This document shows, in pieces, positions 9,353 to 18,602 of a stretch of 64,000 nt of DNA. The notes under the pieces were generated by a model. That model worked only from the letters and a program-made list of their open reading frames with translations, did no database searches and was not told the origin of the DNA. The DNA comes from Pseudomonas sp. M30-35 (GTDB lineage: Bacteria > Pseudomonadota > Gammaproteobacteria > Pseudomonadales > Pseudomonadaceae). Location: assembly GCF_002163625.1 (NCBI RefSeq), contig NZ_CP020892.1, positions 2,914,001 through 2,978,000 of the forward strand. The letters run 5' to 3'. Position numbers and translations under genes: made by a program. The first letter of the stretch is position 1, and every line of letters starts with the position of its first letter.

Positions 9353-10693
9353 ATGGGTAACCCACTTATTGCTTTAGCTAATGCGGCTGCTCAGTGGCAG
9401 TTTGCTGATATACCGGCAGACGTGGAATGGGCAACCAGACGAGCGATACTTGATTGGTTTGCAACCACCCTGCCTGGCACTGTCTTGCCTCCCGCGACAT
9501 TACTCGCTTCAACCTTAGGCTCAGGCTCTAGCCAAGGAAGAGCTGTTTGTTATGTTGATGGGACGACTGCATCAGCCCGGCATGCCGCACTTATCAATGC
9601 TACAGCGAGCCATATCGTAGAGTTCGACGATATTTTTAAAGACGGTGGCTATCACCCTGGCAGCCCGACTATTGCAGCCGCATTGGCCGTTGCACAAGAC
9701 ATCGGTGCCCCGCTTAATCAGTTACATCGAGCCATTATTGCTGGCTACGAGGTTGGATGCCGATTAGCTTTGGCTATCCAGCCGAGTCATTACACTTTTT
9801 GGCACACCACCGCGACTGTTGGCACCATAGGAGCGGCTGTAGCAACTGCTATGTTGAAGGGTGGTACGGAGATACAGATCGCTCACGCAATTGCCATTGC
9901 TAGTAGTTTTGCGGGTGGGCATCAGCAAAACTTACAAGGACAAGGGATGGCAAAAGCGTTGCATCCTGGCCATGCGGCGGACGCTGGTATTTTAGCGGGA
10001 CTTTCGGCCGTCAGCGGTATTACCGCATCCTTGGACAGCCTGCATGCTGAAAACGGTTATGCGGCTGCCACAAGTCAGTCTGCAGGCAATTGGAATGCGG
10101 CACTAGAAGGCATTGGCCTATGGACACCTATCACTCGGATGACCGTAAAAAACCACGGTTGCTGCGGGCATATATTCCCTGCACTGGATGGCCTCAAGCA
10201 CCTACTACAAGTAGGTGCAATCAAGCCCGAAGAGCTGCTATCCATTCAGGTCGAAGGTTACAACGCAACCAAACGAATGTGTGATCGCCCGGATCCGCGC
10301 ACCGCACAGGAGGCACGGTTTAGTATGCAGTACTGCGTAGCCGCCCAATTGGTGCTTGGCGGTGTACGCTTAAGTGCTTTTGATGCAGACAATCTTGATA
10401 GATCCGATATTCGCGAGCTGATGAAAAAAGTCGCTGTCGATGAAGCTGTAGATTTAACGGCGGGATATCCACGCAAGCGTATGGCTAGGCTAAAAATAAA
10501 GCTCAATTCAGGCCAAGAGATAGAGCATTTCCAAGCGACCCGCAAAGGTGATCCTGAGGACCCGTTGACCGATGATGAACTAATAGCGAAATTCAACGAG
10601 CTCGCGTCGACTGTTCTCCCCTCCTCTGCCCAAGATAAGCTATTGGAACAGGTTCTGTACGGTCATTCGGTTCCCTACGCGATGGTTTTTTAA
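9353..10693 (+). CDS. MmgE/PrpD family protein
   Basis: 446 aa, the usual family length. Recognisable segments are the N-terminal helical part (DVEWATRRAILDWFATTLPG), the conserved active-site stretch VEFDDIFKDGGYHPGSPTIAAALA, the internal HTTATVGTIGAAVATAMLKG, and KNHGCCGHIFPALDGL. The family includes 2-methylcitrate dehydratase, cis-aconitate decarboxylase and related enzymes acting on di- and tricarboxylates. The ATG follows GAGGTAAGA. No prpB/prpC genes are nearby, so this is not the ordinary methylcitrate cycle; the substrate is probably the acid brought in by the TctABC system. Exact reaction unknown. Confidence 0.88.
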   Translation: MGNPLIALANAAAQWQFADIPADVEWATRRAILDWFATTLPGTVLPPATLLASTLGSGSSQGRAVCYVDGTTASARHAALINATASHIVEFDDIFKDGGYHPGSPTIAAALAVAQDIGAPLNQLHRAIIAGYEVGCRLALAIQPSHYTFWHTTATVGTIGAAVATAMLKGGTEIQIAHAIAIASSFAGGHQQNLQGQGMAKALHPGHAADAGILAGLSAVSGITASLDSLHAENGYAAATSQSAGNWNAALEGIGLWTPITRMTVKNHGCCGHIFPALDGLKHLLQVGAIKPEELLSIQVEGYNATKRMCDRPDPRTAQEARFSMQYCVAAQLVLGGVRLSAFDADNLDRSDIRELMKKVAVDEAVDLTAGYPRKRMARLKIKLNSGQEIEHFQATRKGDPEDPLTDDELIAKFNELASTVLPSSAQDKLLEQVLYGHSVPYAMVF

Positions 10694-10718
10694 CAGACCA
10701 GAAACTTCGTCGTTAAAC

Positions 10719-10767
10719 GGCTACAAAAAAACCTGTTTGCCCAAAGCGAACAGGTTTTTTTGTAGCC
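10719..10767. terminator. Bidirectional intrinsic terminator between convergent genes
   Basis: Near-perfect inverted repeat: GGCTACAAAAAAACCTGTT on the left and AACAGGTTTTTTTGTAGCC on the right, with a short loop. Each strand ends with a seven-T run, so it can stop both the rightward MmgE/PrpD transcript and the leftward tctBA transcript. Confidence 0.92.
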
Positions 10768-10865
10768 GCGATATCCATGCCTGCACCTGGAGATACACGT
10801 AGGCAACGTTTAGGGCATGTTAACGCAGCCCGAACGACTGCGTTAATGCGGTTGACTCAGAGAAA

Positions 10866-12356
10866 TTAGCTCGTTTTTTTACGCGACCAACCTATGGCCT
10901 TACGAACCCCTGGCAGGGTGAAAGACAGAAGCGCAATAGCTAGCAGTATCATGGTCAGAGAACTGGTATAGAAAATGCTGAAGTCTCCATTAGAGATCAA
11001 CATTGCCCGACGGTAGTTACTTTCTAGCATCTCTCCCAACACGAGCGCCAAGATGATTGGGGCCAGAGGTATGTGTGCTTTACGCAGCACATAGCCAACA
11101 ACGCCAAACGCGAGCGTTATGTACACCGGAAACAGTGAGTTCTCTGATGCATATGCGCCAATAAAGCAGATACTGGCAACAATGGCGGCAATAGCTGGAC
11201 GGGAGATGTCAGCAACCTTAGCCCAAAATTTAGCACCAAAAAGCCCTATCAAAATCATCACGGGCACACCCAACCACAACCCAGCAAAAATGGTGTAAGG
11301 GATTTCTGGGTTCGTAGTAAAGAGCAATGGACCTGGCTGAATACCATGAATCATCAGTGCGCCAATCATGATTGCAGTTGTCGGAGAGCCCGGAATACCC
11401 AACGCCAAAAGTGGCGCTAAAGCACCGGATACAGCCGCATTATTTGCGGTCTCTGATGCGGCTATTCCTTCATAACTTCCCTTACCGAAGGCTTCAGGTG
11501 TTTTAGACGACTTCTTTGCAACACCATAGGACACGAATGAGGCAATGGATGCGCCGGCACCGGGAATAACGCCGATCACATAGCCTAAAATCGAGCTCCG
11601 TATGAACAGCATCTTCATATTGTTGAACGTACTCATCGGCACCACCAAAATACCATTTAATGGCTGACTCTTTTTCTTTTCTGCCGGCCCGGCTTCAATC
11701 ATAAATAACACTTCAGATAGGGCAAAAAGTCCTAGCAAAACCGGCACCAACGGAAGCCCTTCAAAAAACTCAGGCGTAGCGCTAAATCGCGGTACGCCGG
11801 TCTGAGTATCAAGCCCTACTGTTGCCAGCGCCAAACCGATACCCATAGCAATAAAGCCTTTGAGCGGAGCATCGCCGGAGAAAGTTGAGACAAGACTCAA
11901 ACCTACTAAGGCCAGTCCCACATAAGCGGTGGGGCCAAAATTCAATGCATATTCAGACAGCGGCACGGCAGTAACGAAAAGACAAAGTGTACTGAGCAAG
12001 ATACCGATGCCGGATGAAACAATAGAGATATTTAACGCGACCCCGGCCTTGCCTTGGAGCGTCAAAGGGTATCCGTCCCAGGAGGTAGCAACCGCAGCAG
12101 CTGTACCCGGTGAATTGATTAATATCGCTGAGATAGCGCCACCGTATTCGGCCGCAGCATACAAAGATACCAAGGTCACAATGGAGACGACTGGATCTAG
12201 TGTGTAGGTAAAAGGGATTAAGAGTGCGATGCCCAGGCTAGGGCCTAGACCCGGCACGGCGCCGATCATATAACCCAACAGCGCCCCCACAATCAGACCA
12301 ATAGGGACCATCGGGTCAGCGAACACGCTGAACCCAAGCATTAGATTCTCGAACAT
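10866..12356 (-). CDS. tctA: Tripartite tricarboxylate transporter large permease subunit TctA
   Basis: 496 aa, very hydrophobic, about 11-12 membrane segments. It carries the TctA signature near the start (GAVPGLGPSLGIALLIPFT) and a second copy of the same type around residue 270 (GVIPGAGASIASFVSYGVAK), as in the inverted-repeat transporters of this family. It contains the conserved EAxxTANNAAV-type stretch (AASETANNAAVSGALAPLLA). It forms the inner-membrane channel for substrate delivered by TctC. It starts nine bases after the tctB stop, giving a two-gene minus-strand operon that converges on the tctC/CoA-transferase/PrpD operon. Confidence 0.94.
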   Translation of the reverse strand: MFENLMLGFSVFADPMVPIGLIVGALLGYMIGAVPGLGPSLGIALLIPFTYTLDPVVSIVTLVSLYAAAEYGGAISAILINSPGTAAAVATSWDGYPLTLQGKAGVALNISIVSSGIGILLSTLCLFVTAVPLSEYALNFGPTAYVGLALVGLSLVSTFSGDAPLKGFIAMGIGLALATVGLDTQTGVPRFSATPEFFEGLPLVPVLLGLFALSEVLFMIEAGPAEKKKSQPLNGILVVPMSTFNNMKMLFIRSSILGYVIGVIPGAGASIASFVSYGVAKKSSKTPEAFGKGSYEGIAASETANNAAVSGALAPLLALGIPGSPTTAIMIGALMIHGIQPGPLLFTTNPEIPYTIFAGLWLGVPVMILIGLFGAKFWAKVADISRPAIAAIVASICFIGAYASENSLFPVYITLAFGVVGYVLRKAHIPLAPIILALVLGEMLESNYRRAMLISNGDFSIFYTSSLTMILLAIALLSFTLPGVRKAIGWSRKKTS

Positions 12357-12365
12357 AAGGGATAC

Positions 12366-12869
12366 CTAAGGAAACGGAACGCCAAGGGCAACAGAGAAGA
12401 CCAGATAAACTCCAACGGTCAATGCCAATGGAATAAGCAGTAAAGGCATAGGTCTGCGCTCACCTGAGACCAGCATTATTAACGCAGCAAACACAGCAGT
12501 ACTGACGCTAGCTCCAATGGTTTCGAGCGACATTGCGTGCCCTAGCAGCACCAGCACACCAACGCTAATTGCTAACGGCCTACTGATACTGACGACTGTG
12601 GTCTGAACGCCCTTGATTATTTTCACCAGACTGAGCGCTAGAAGAAGTAGTAAAGCTCCCAACAATCCAGTTGCGATAATGATTGGGAAATCACCCGCCC
12701 CGAGTGCATGAACGTTCAAGGGTTTGGGAAGCATAAGCGCACCATGCATGTAATAGCCGGCGGCTCCCAGCAAGATCAACCCAACCGCAAACTCTAGCCA
12801 AACTAGAGGTACGTGGAGCCCGCTGGTTTCTTCTTGTAGAGCATCGGATGCTGCACAAGTTTTAAGCAT
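12366..12869 (-). CDS. tctB: Tripartite tricarboxylate transporter small subunit TctB
   Basis: 167 aa with four predicted membrane segments (LEFAVGLILLGAAGYYM; IIIATGLLGALLLLLALSL; ISVGVLVLLGHAMSLE; LLLIPLALTVGVYLVFSVAL), the expected size and topology of TctB. I chose the ATG at 12869, which has GGAGG eight bases upstream. Two other potential starts lie five and two codons earlier (a TTG inside the ribosome site, and an ATG only two bases after it) and are badly spaced. First gene of the tctBA operon. Confidence 0.88.
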   Translation of the reverse strand: MLKTCAASDALQEETSGLHVPLVWLEFAVGLILLGAAGYYMHGALMLPKPLNVHALGAGDFPIIIATGLLGALLLLLALSLVKIIKGVQTTVVSISRPLAISVGVLVLLGHAMSLETIGASVSTAVFAALIMLVSGERRPMPLLLIPLALTVGVYLVFSVALGVPFP

Positions 12870-13132
12870 ATACATTTCCTCCAATTAGCTGGGCCATAAC
12901 CCAGTAACCGACGCGGCTTGCATAGCAAGCGTGCGCTGTATTGTTATTGTTATTCGAGAAAACCTCCTCGATCCATAAACAGAAAATGGTCCGTGACTCA
13001 AAAGATGAAATCCATCTAAACACGGCGTCTGTTCGTGAGGACTAACTATGCGTGAAGCTTCTTATGCAAAGAACTGAGGATTTGTTGGGCAATGGGTAGG
13101 GCTAGGCTTGGCCTCGGCGCCGGATTATGGAG

Positions 13133-13470
13133 TGGTCTAATGAAACCGGACACACGCTTAGGTGAGAGTGCTCACTAGATCGAGGTGTCAAATGACCACA
13201 CAACGTCGTACGTTTTACCCAAAATTCAAACGCAAGGCTGCCCACCTCATGCTCAAACAACATTGCAGCTTCATCGAATCACTCGGCGTTGTCGAGCGGT
13301 CTGATATATCAAATATCCTGAGCCGGGCGTTAGTTGTCGAGGGGCCAAACCAAGTCTGGTGTGGCGATATCACCTACATCTGAGCCCAAGGCAAATGGCA
13401 CTATCTTGCGGTCGCTCTGGATCTTTACGCTCGCCGAGTAACCCCTTCCCTGTCCCACGCACAAGCGCGG
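13133..13470 (+). mobile_element. Internally deleted IS3-family insertion sequence remnant
   Basis: It begins with a terminal-repeat-like end TGGTCTAATGAAACCGGACAC (13133-13153). At 13192 an ATG opens MTTQRRTFYPKFKRKAAHLM, the N-terminus of an IS3-type OrfA. After about 30 codons the frame jumps to an OrfB (DDE transposase) segment EGPNQVWCGDITYI, containing the first catalytic Asp. The next Trp codon has become TGA, after which AQGKWHYLAVALDLYARRV continues the transposase sequence. The middle of the element and its C-terminus are missing and no right end was found. Not functional. Confidence 0.82.
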
Positions 13471-13659
13471 TTGAAGCATAGCGGTTCCATGCACATGTAA
13501 CTGGTGGAGTCAGGATTGCAGGCTCGACCAAGCCGCAAATGTAGTAATAAGCGCCCTAAATAAGCGTGATGAGGTGATCGCCGTTGTAATACGGCCCTGC
13601 CTGCGGATAGACCTGTTTCAGCAGTAGGTAAACCCGGAAGTACTCACCGTTTAGGCCGT

Positions 13660-13691
13660 AGCGAGCCAATAGCGAGCCAATAGCGAGCGAT
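13660..13691. repeat. 11-bp tandem repeat, about 2.9 copies
   Basis: AGCGAGCCAAT occurs twice back to back and is followed by a third, partial copy AGCGAGCGAT. It lies between the IS remnant and a headless reading frame, in a region showing several signs of rearrangement. Confidence 0.8.
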
Positions 13692-13912
13692 TAGACGCAG
13701 CAATTGAACTCCTCAGAAAGCTTGGACATATTGCAAGAGACGGAAGCTTCTATCGATTTAGTGAGTCAATTCTGCTCAGAACAGGTGAACCCGAACTAAA
13801 AAATGGAGAGATTATTAAATTAAAGAACTGCCGCTATTCAGCCAACAGGTGTTTGATAGGCCGAGAAGTAGCAGTAATGGATCGTTGGGCACTTCAGGCT
13901 ATTTCATCGTAA
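13673..13912 (+). pseudogene. Headless C-terminal gene fragment, unknown function
   Basis: An open frame of about 80 codons with no start codon before an upstream stop that falls inside the tandem repeat. It ends at TAA 13910-13912. Translation begins SERLDAAIELLRKLGHIARD and ends REVAVMDRWALQAISS, with an ordinary protein-like composition and a helix at the beginning. I do not recognise the family. It could be the tail of a gene whose 5' part was lost when the neighbouring IS region rearranged, or it could be chance. Low confidence. Confidence 0.35.
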
Positions 13913-14293
13913 TACGCTAAGAGCAATCGACCAGATGCCCTGACAAAAAAGCAATTTTTTGAATAGACAATAATGCAATATCATAACCACTCCACTGAGA
14001 TGTACTCACCCAGTCCATTATTAACAGCAGGCTCGAGGCAAACAGCTTTTCAGATAATCGAAGACGGACCTATTGCCGCGACCTTAATACCCGCACCGCG
14101 ACATCCCACCCAAACGACAGGCATAAACCAGTTCTACTTGACAGGGCGGTCCTGATTGGGGGTTGCGCGACGACGATAAATTGAGTGCTGTGACAATCGA
14201 ATCCCCACTATCAAAAACGACAACAATTAATTGTCAACGTGGAAAGCGTGTACTAAACCCAGTGCAGTTCTTAAAAAATTACGGGACAGCCTT
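13913..14293. other. AT-rich intergenic region upstream of the autotransporter
   Basis: About 380 bases. A 60-codon plus-strand frame (13973-14155) has no recognisable features. Presumably contains the autotransporter promoter; ATTAATTGTCAACG near 14227 is AT-rich but I cannot assign -35/-10 boxes with confidence. Confidence 0.4.
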
Positions 14294-16960
14294 ATGCGCA
14301 CGAAACGGTTCTGTCTACAGCCTCGCCTGTTGGGTGTCGGTGCGCTTTCCCTTACAAGCTTGGCCATGCAACAAGCTCAGGCAGCTTGCATACTCGCACC
14401 CGGTCCAGGCGTCGACACTTATGTATGCGACAGTGGCAGCAGCGCCACCGGTCTAACTGATCTGGAGGGCAACAACACCCTGACCCTGCCAGCCGGCGGC
14501 ACTGGCACCATCAACGGCAACATTACCACCGGGCCCGGCGCCGACTTCGTCGACATAAACTCCGGCAGCATTGTGGGAGCCGTGAATCAGGGCGACGGCA
14601 ACGATCGCTTTCAGATCAGTGCCGGCACGGTCACAGGCGCGGTCTCCCAAGGCAATGGCATCGACGACTTTGTCATGAGTGGCGGGCAGATCGAGTCTCT
14701 CGCCCAGGGTGATAGCCGCGATACCTTCCTGATGACCGACGGCATCATCGTCGGTGCCTTTGACGATGGCGATGTGGCGCAACAGACGGGCGGCACTATC
14801 GGCCGGGTCAACATGAAGCTGGACAAAAATATCTACCTCATGTCCGGCGGCACGATCCTTGGCAACCTTGTCACCGGATTTGACATCGACAGGATTGAAG
14901 TGTCGGGCGGCACCATCGGCGGTAATATCAGCACCAGCGGTGGTGATGACAGCATCACCGTCAGCGGTGGCGTAATTGACGGCCAGATCCGCGCCAGCGT
15001 CGGCAATGACACCTTCAACTGGCTCAATGGCGGCCAGATCAACTCCGCCGTGCTGATGGGCGATGGCAACGACACCGCGCAGCTCAGCGGCCTGAGCGAA
15101 AGCCTGCTGAGTACTACACCGTCCATCGATGGAGGTCTAGGCAGTGATCAACTGACCTTCGATAACACCACCTCCAGCATGGCTTCCCGATATATCGGTT
15201 GGGAAACCGTCAACCTCAACAACAATTCACACTTCGGCCTAGCAGGGAATTTTTTCCTCGGCGACAACGCCAGCAATACCGGAATGCTTTCAATCGACAG
15301 CAGCAGTGTGCTGTCCGTGACCCAAGGCAACATCCGCCCCTATACCGCAGGTCAACGGGCCACACTGAACAACTCCGGTACCATCGATATGACCACCGGC
15401 AGCAACAGCGCCACCGACTCGCTGACGGTGTATGGCAACTATGTCGGCAACAACGGTCAGTTGTGGCTGCAAACTGTGCTGGGTGACGACACCTCTGCTA
15501 CTGACAAACTGGTGGTCTCCGATGGCATTATCAGTGGCAATACCCAATTGGCGGTAACCAATCTCGGCGGCTTGGGTGGTCTTACGCAAAACAACGGGAT
15601 TGAAGTCGTCCAAGCAGTCAACGGTGCGGTTAGCAGCACCAATGCTTTTGCCTTGAAGGGCTCGCTCTCTGCAGGGGCGTACCAGTACTACCTGTTCAAG
15701 GGTGGCGTTACCGCAGGTTCGGAAAACAACTGGTACCTGCGCTCCTCCGTGGTTGCGGTACAACCGCCTGTGGTACCGCCAACCCCTCCGGTACCACCCG
15801 TGGTGGTGCCTGTGCCACCCATTCCGCCGACGCCACCTGTGGTCGACCCCGATGAGCCGTCCGTGGAGCCACCGACCCCACAGCCTGTCGCACCGGTCGA
15901 GCCTCCTGCTCCACCACCTGGCCAGGTGCCAGCCGTAGTATCACCGGAGCCTGCCGTCACCACTCCGCCATTACCGACGGCAGTGGCGGGCGCCGATCCG
16001 ATCCCGTTGTATCGTTTGGAGGTGCCGGTGTATTCAGTCGTCGTGCCAGCTGCGCAATTGATGACCTTGCAAGCGCTGGGTACCTTCCATGATCGCCAGG
16101 GTGAACAAAGCCTATTAGGTGAAACCGGCGCAGTCCCCGCCGGTTGGGGGCGCGCCTACGGCAGTGATTTCAACAAGAGTTGGTCAGGCACCGTATCACC
16201 CAGTTTCGACGGTTCTATCAAGGGCTATCAGGTCGGTCATGATCTGTACGCCGCCGAAACCAGTGGTGGACAGATCCAGCGCTTCGGCCTGTTTGTCGGT
16301 CAGACCCGCTTGCGGGGGGATGTCAAAGGCTTTGCCGAAGGCTTTCATGACCACCACTCGGGACGGGTCAAACTCGACGGCGACAACTTGGGTGCCTACT
16401 GGACCCTCACTGATCCCAAGGGCTGGTACGTGGACCTAGTGGCCATGGGCACTCGCCTAGACGGTGATAACAAATCCGACCGTGGCGTGAAAATGGACAG
16501 TGAGGGCCATGCCTTGGCTCTGTCTGCCGAAGCCGGTTACCCGATTGCAGTTTCTGAGCATTGGGTGGTAGAGCCGCAGGTGCAGGTGATCAACCAGCAG
16601 ATCGATATGGACAGCCAGAACGATGGAATTTCAAAAGTCTCGTTTGATTCACAAGACTACTGGACGGGTCGCATTGGCGCACGCCTGAAGGGGCGTTATC
16701 TAGTGCAGAACACGCCTGTCGAACCTTACCTGCGAGCGAACGCCTGGCGCACCTTTGGCGGCAGTGACACAGTGACTTACGACGATGTTGACCGGATCAA
16801 AAGCGAGCACAAATCCTCCTCGCTCGATCTCGGAATGGGTATGGTTGCACGATTGTCGTCTTCGGTCAGCGTATACCTGTCTGCAGACTACAGTACCAAC
16901 CTAGACACCAATACCTTGGAAGGTGTAAGTGGCAATACGGGAGTGAGGATAAGCTGGTAA
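14294..16960 (+). CDS. Autotransporter (type V secretion) with beta-helix-like repeat passenger
   Basis: 888 aa. A Sec signal peptide (MRTKRFCLQPRLLGVGALSL, cleavage after QQAQA) comes first. A passenger of about 470 residues follows, built from imperfect repeats of the type GxIxGxVxQGxGxDxFxxSGG (for example GDGNDRFQISAGTVTGAVSQ, SGGTILGNLVTGFD), as in parallel beta-helices. A proline-rich linker near residues 500-570 precedes the C-terminal autotransporter beta-barrel (about the last 280 residues, GWGRAYGSDFNKSW onward). The chain ends GVRISW, a terminal aromatic as needed for outer-membrane insertion. The start at 14294 has GGGA eight bases upstream; a TTG 21 codons earlier is less plausible. 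Likely an adhesin or biofilm surface protein; no protease triad was seen. Confidence 0.9.
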   Translation: MRTKRFCLQPRLLGVGALSLTSLAMQQAQAACILAPGPGVDTYVCDSGSSATGLTDLEGNNTLTLPAGGTGTINGNITTGPGADFVDINSGSIVGAVNQGDGNDRFQISAGTVTGAVSQGNGIDDFVMSGGQIESLAQGDSRDTFLMTDGIIVGAFDDGDVAQQTGGTIGRVNMKLDKNIYLMSGGTILGNLVTGFDIDRIEVSGGTIGGNISTSGGDDSITVSGGVIDGQIRASVGNDTFNWLNGGQINSAVLMGDGNDTAQLSGLSESLLSTTPSIDGGLGSDQLTFDNTTSSMASRYIGWETVNLNNNSHFGLAGNFFLGDNASNTGMLSIDSSSVLSVTQGNIRPYTAGQRATLNNSGTIDMTTGSNSATDSLTVYGNYVGNNGQLWLQTVLGDDTSATDKLVVSDGIISGNTQLAVTNLGGLGGLTQNNGIEVVQAVNGAVSSTNAFALKGSLSAGAYQYYLFKGGVTAGSENNWYLRSSVVAVQPPVVPPTPPVPPVVVPVPPIPPTPPVVDPDEPSVEPPTPQPVAPVEPPAPPPGQVPAVVSPEPAVTTPPLPTAVAGADPIPLYRLEVPVYSVVVPAAQLMTLQALGTFHDRQGEQSLLGETGAVPAGWGRAYGSDFNKSWSGTVSPSFDGSIKGYQVGHDLYAAETSGGQIQRFGLFVGQTRLRGDVKGFAEGFHDHHSGRVKLDGDNLGAYWTLTDPKGWYVDLVAMGTRLDGDNKSDRGVKMDSEGHALALSAEAGYPIAVSEHWVVEPQVQVINQQIDMDSQNDGISKVSFDSQDYWTGRIGARLKGRYLVQNTPVEPYLRANAWRTFGGSDTVTYDDVDRIKSEHKSSSLDLGMGMVARLSSSVSVYLSADYSTNLDTNTLEGVSGNTGVRISW

Positions 16961-17829
16961 CCCTCCCGGGGTCTAAATACGCCTCCCGATGCGGAGCCAG
17001 CAGGCAAACGCAAGCAGGCCCATGATAGATGCTTGCTGGCTGAGGTAGAGCAAATGGCACCCTGACTGAACTATTCACCCGGCCGTTCTGACACGAAACG
17101 GAGGGACTGTCCGGAGGGTAAAAACCGGCGTCCGAGAGAACCGGCCAGACCGAAACCTGCCCACACGGACCTCCATAGAAAAACGGCAACCAAGTCTCTG
17201 TAAGCACTTAATCGCTGACCATGGCCCCATGCACCTCAAACAATTTAAGCTCTGACACCCAGCCCAGGATTGACCGCGAAGAAGTGAAGCGTAAATGTGA
17301 AACCGCGATAAAACAGGCATGCATCATCAATAAGCTCTCACGCACGACCTGTAACAAACTATTACCATTAATTGTTTCCAGACGGTGTGCCTACTAGGCA
17401 CTTATGGTTTAGCAACAACAGCCCTCTCTACAAACTACGGATCAGTCAGTAGGGTCGATATACGTTCATCGGCCGCGGAGCTACTGAGACGGATTGCCTA
17501 ATAGTTAAGAGTTAACGACTGCAGTATATAAAGCGACGCCGATACCTCCACACGGATATCATCTCACCCGGCGTTGGTCATATCGCAGCAAGTAATGGGA
17601 CTATTCAGATGGACAATAGAATGCATATTGATTAATTGCGACTGACTCTTAACGTATCTAAAAACATTACAAATCACCCGACAAGCCCCTCAGCCATCCT
17701 TTAACATAAAGTACTCACCTCGCACGTCTGAAAATCAGGCCAGCCTCACATAATAAGTAGGACGAGACCGACATATAAATACCAGGGATTTTTTTATTCT
17801 GCTTGCCAGTTTTTTATGCAGTATAAATC
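16961..17829. other. Long intergenic region without recognised genes
   Basis: 869 bases. Just after the autotransporter stop, an imperfect inverted repeat (16996-17006 GCCAGCAGGCA with 17030-17040 TGCTTGCTGGC) could act as a terminator. From 17080 to 17190 the sequence is GC-rich with purine-rich runs and overlapping minus-strand frames of 81 and 113 codons (ends at 17075 and 16866). Their Cys/Pro/Arg-rich products look non-coding to me. From 17320 to 17829 it is AT-rich and should contain the NlpC/P60 gene's promoter. No tRNA, riboswitch or known RNA was recognised. Confidence 0.45.
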
Positions 17830-18360
17830 GTGCCTACCCCCTATAAACCCTTCTTGCTGGCGATGCTTCTAACTTTAATGGACGATGCTTCCAGCAGGCC
17901 TATTACGCCTGAAAGACCCCAGCCATCAAATAGCGTATCCACGCCCGTTATGCTTGACATTATCGATCGAGCCCATGAGCTGATCGGCACCCCTTATCGA
18001 TGGGGCGGCACATCGGCCAGAAACGGTTTCGATTGCAGCGGCCTGCTGGTTTACCTGTTTCTCAACCAGGCCGACATCAAACTACCCCGTACCACTGCCG
18101 CCATGATGAACGCGTCGTACAAAGCCGTCGCCAAAGACAAGCTCAAACCTGGAGATGCGGTGTTCTTCAGCCGTAACGGCAAAGGTCGGATCAACCACGT
18201 CGGTTTGTATATTGGCGACGGGCGTTTCATACATGCGCCGCGCACAGGTAAGAACGTAAAAATCGACACCCTGAAGAACAGCTACTGGCGTCGTAGCTAC
18301 AAGACTGCACGGCGCTTTCATGAGCCGGCACGGGAACAAGCTCCCGTCAGTCGGCTTTAA
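17830..18360 (+). CDS. NlpC/P60 family cell-wall hydrolase
   Basis: 176 aa. The catalytic domain fills residues 40-150: YRWGGTSARNGFDCSGLLVY carries the nucleophile Cys in DCSG, RINHVGLYIGDGRFIHAP carries the catalytic His (NHVG) and the third polar His. The family cleaves peptide bonds in peptidoglycan stems, usually D-Glu-mesoDAP. A short hydrophobic N-terminus (PFLLAMLLTLM) suggests export, but there is no lipobox. The first possible start in frame is GTG at 17830; an ATG at 17863 is an alternative. No clear ribosome site precedes either. Usual family sizes are 150-200 aa, so it is complete. Confidence 0.85.
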   Translation: MPTPYKPFLLAMLLTLMDDASSRPITPERPQPSNSVSTPVMLDIIDRAHELIGTPYRWGGTSARNGFDCSGLLVYLFLNQADIKLPRTTAAMMNASYKAVAKDKLKPGDAVFFSRNGKGRINHVGLYIGDGRFIHAPRTGKNVKIDTLKNSYWRRSYKTARRFHEPAREQAPVSRL

Positions 18361-18602
18361 AGAACCTCGATGAAGCCTGCATATTCACGTTGAAAAAGAT
18401 GTCCACCGTTAAATATCTGTTTAATGGTGACATTCGGCTGAACTTTTTCTTCCTGCCCCCAGGCGCTAAGCTAGGAGTCGGCCAGAGCTTTGGCGTGTGG
18501 CGGATACGGCGTACCCGTTACCCAAGACCTGCCACTAGATAGAAGCCGCCAAAACCATGGGCATTGGCGGCGTACAAGTTTTTCACAATATCTAAACGAG
18601 CA

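Noticed and set aside
13660..13691. Possible CRISPR or attachment repeat
   Set aside because: Only three 11-bp units directly abutting without spacers and no cas genes in the window.
15290..15963. Minus-strand and other-frame ORFs within the autotransporter
   Set aside because: Low-complexity Gly/Thr/Pro products opposite the repeat and proline-rich linker of a well-supported gene.
16866..17320. Two overlapping minus-strand ORFs (113 and 81 codons)
   Set aside because: No signal, domain or ribosome site; Cys/Arg/Pro-rich products typical of translated non-coding GC-rich DNA. Kept only as a finding about the region.
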